Assembly (NCBI GenBank): GCA_035771165.1
Contig: JAWNZC010000023.1
Span: forward strand, 3,396,001 to 3,460,000
Length of the DNA: 64,000 bases
Origin: Paragorgia papillata
Taxonomy: Eukaryota; Cnidaria; Anthozoa; Scleralcyonacea; Coralliidae
Direction: 5' to 3'
The translations under genes and the position numbers were made by a program. Below the pieces are notes generated by a model. That model was not told where the DNA came from and did no database searches. It worked only from the letters and a program-made list of their open reading frames with translations. This document shows positions 63,660 through 64,000 of this stretch, one piece after another. Positions within the stretch are counted from its first letter, which is position 1. Every line of letters begins with the position of its first letter.

Positions 63660-64000
63660 TATATATGTACCTCAAATTTCCAGTCAAGAAAGACAAATAA
63701 TTGCTGATTGTGAAAATATAAATTTGATAAGTATTCATTTCAAACTTTCCCTATTTTTAACGAGTTAACGAAAATACACACACTCCAAGAAAATTCAAAA
63801 AATAAATTTATCGTTTAACTAAAAATTTTCCTGCATACCATATTTTCAATCTTGAATAGTAATCGCACAAAACCGCGTGTGCACTTGTTTTATACTTTAT
63901 AGTGGTTATTTAGATACACGGCATTCTTTTCAGATCTGCGTTGGCTAAAACGACAAACAGACCAAAATTCACTTTTAACGAAAAAGTATTGTAAAATCAT
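63660..64000. other. No feature seen
   Basis: AT-rich DNA to the window end. Confidence 0.5.

Overview
This is a eukaryotic, very probably metazoan, genomic window. It is AT-rich and intron-rich, and much of it consists of short inverted-repeat DNA transposons, SINE and LINE debris, and simple repeats. No operons, ribosome-binding sites or prokaryotic genes are visible. The mix of a single-lobe transferrin, a PLCXD protein, a Penelope-type GIY-YIG tail, BEL/Pao and a SAP-domain fragment fits an early-branching marine invertebrate. A cnidarian such as an anthozoan is my best guess; this is inference, not proven by the sequence.

Two multi-exon host genes can be assembled by eye with clean GT-AG splice sites and matching phases, and they point tail to tail. 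(1) Plus strand, 11583-37002: five exons encoding a 374-residue single-lobe transferrin-family protein with a signal peptide, a Ser/Thr/Gly repeat stalk and a GPI-type tail. Both iron-binding tyrosines and the anion-binding Thr/Arg are kept, but the positions of the ligand Asp and His are both Ser. All four introns are phase 1. (2) Minus strand, 47561-37943: four exons encoding a 380-residue PI-PLC X-domain (PLCXD) protein with a signal peptide and both catalytic histidines. About 0.94 kb separates the two stop codons; it holds a composite hairpin element and a poly(A) signal.

The introns and flanks are mostly mobile DNA. 1.1-3.2 kb: a decayed CR1/L2/Jockey-type LINE. 4.5 kb: a hAT-like MITE with an 8-bp target duplication. 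16-18.2 kb: an element inserted in another element whose uninterrupted copy lies at 44.8 kb. 25.5-27.0 kb: an internally deleted LINE on the minus strand. 32.8-34.4 kb: a mariner-type MITE carrying two oppositely oriented, near-identical Harbinger-type MITEs. 39.6-40.6 kb: an element flanked by TTAA. 41.6-42.8 kb: a head-to-head Penelope-like pair. 44.2-47.0 kb: a large nested TIR element. 49.07-52.5 kb: a 3.4-kb Mutator-like TIR element with a 9-bp target duplication. 58.0-63.7 kb: a decayed BEL/Pao retrotransposon with its own LINE insertion.

The two genes have no evident joint pathway: one is a cell-surface transferrin-like protein, the other a probably secreted PI-PLC-like protein. The most interesting signals are the ligand-substituted GPI-anchored mono-lobe transferrin, a microsatellite built from splice-donor-like GTGAGT units next to a real donor, and several filled/empty transposon site pairs.
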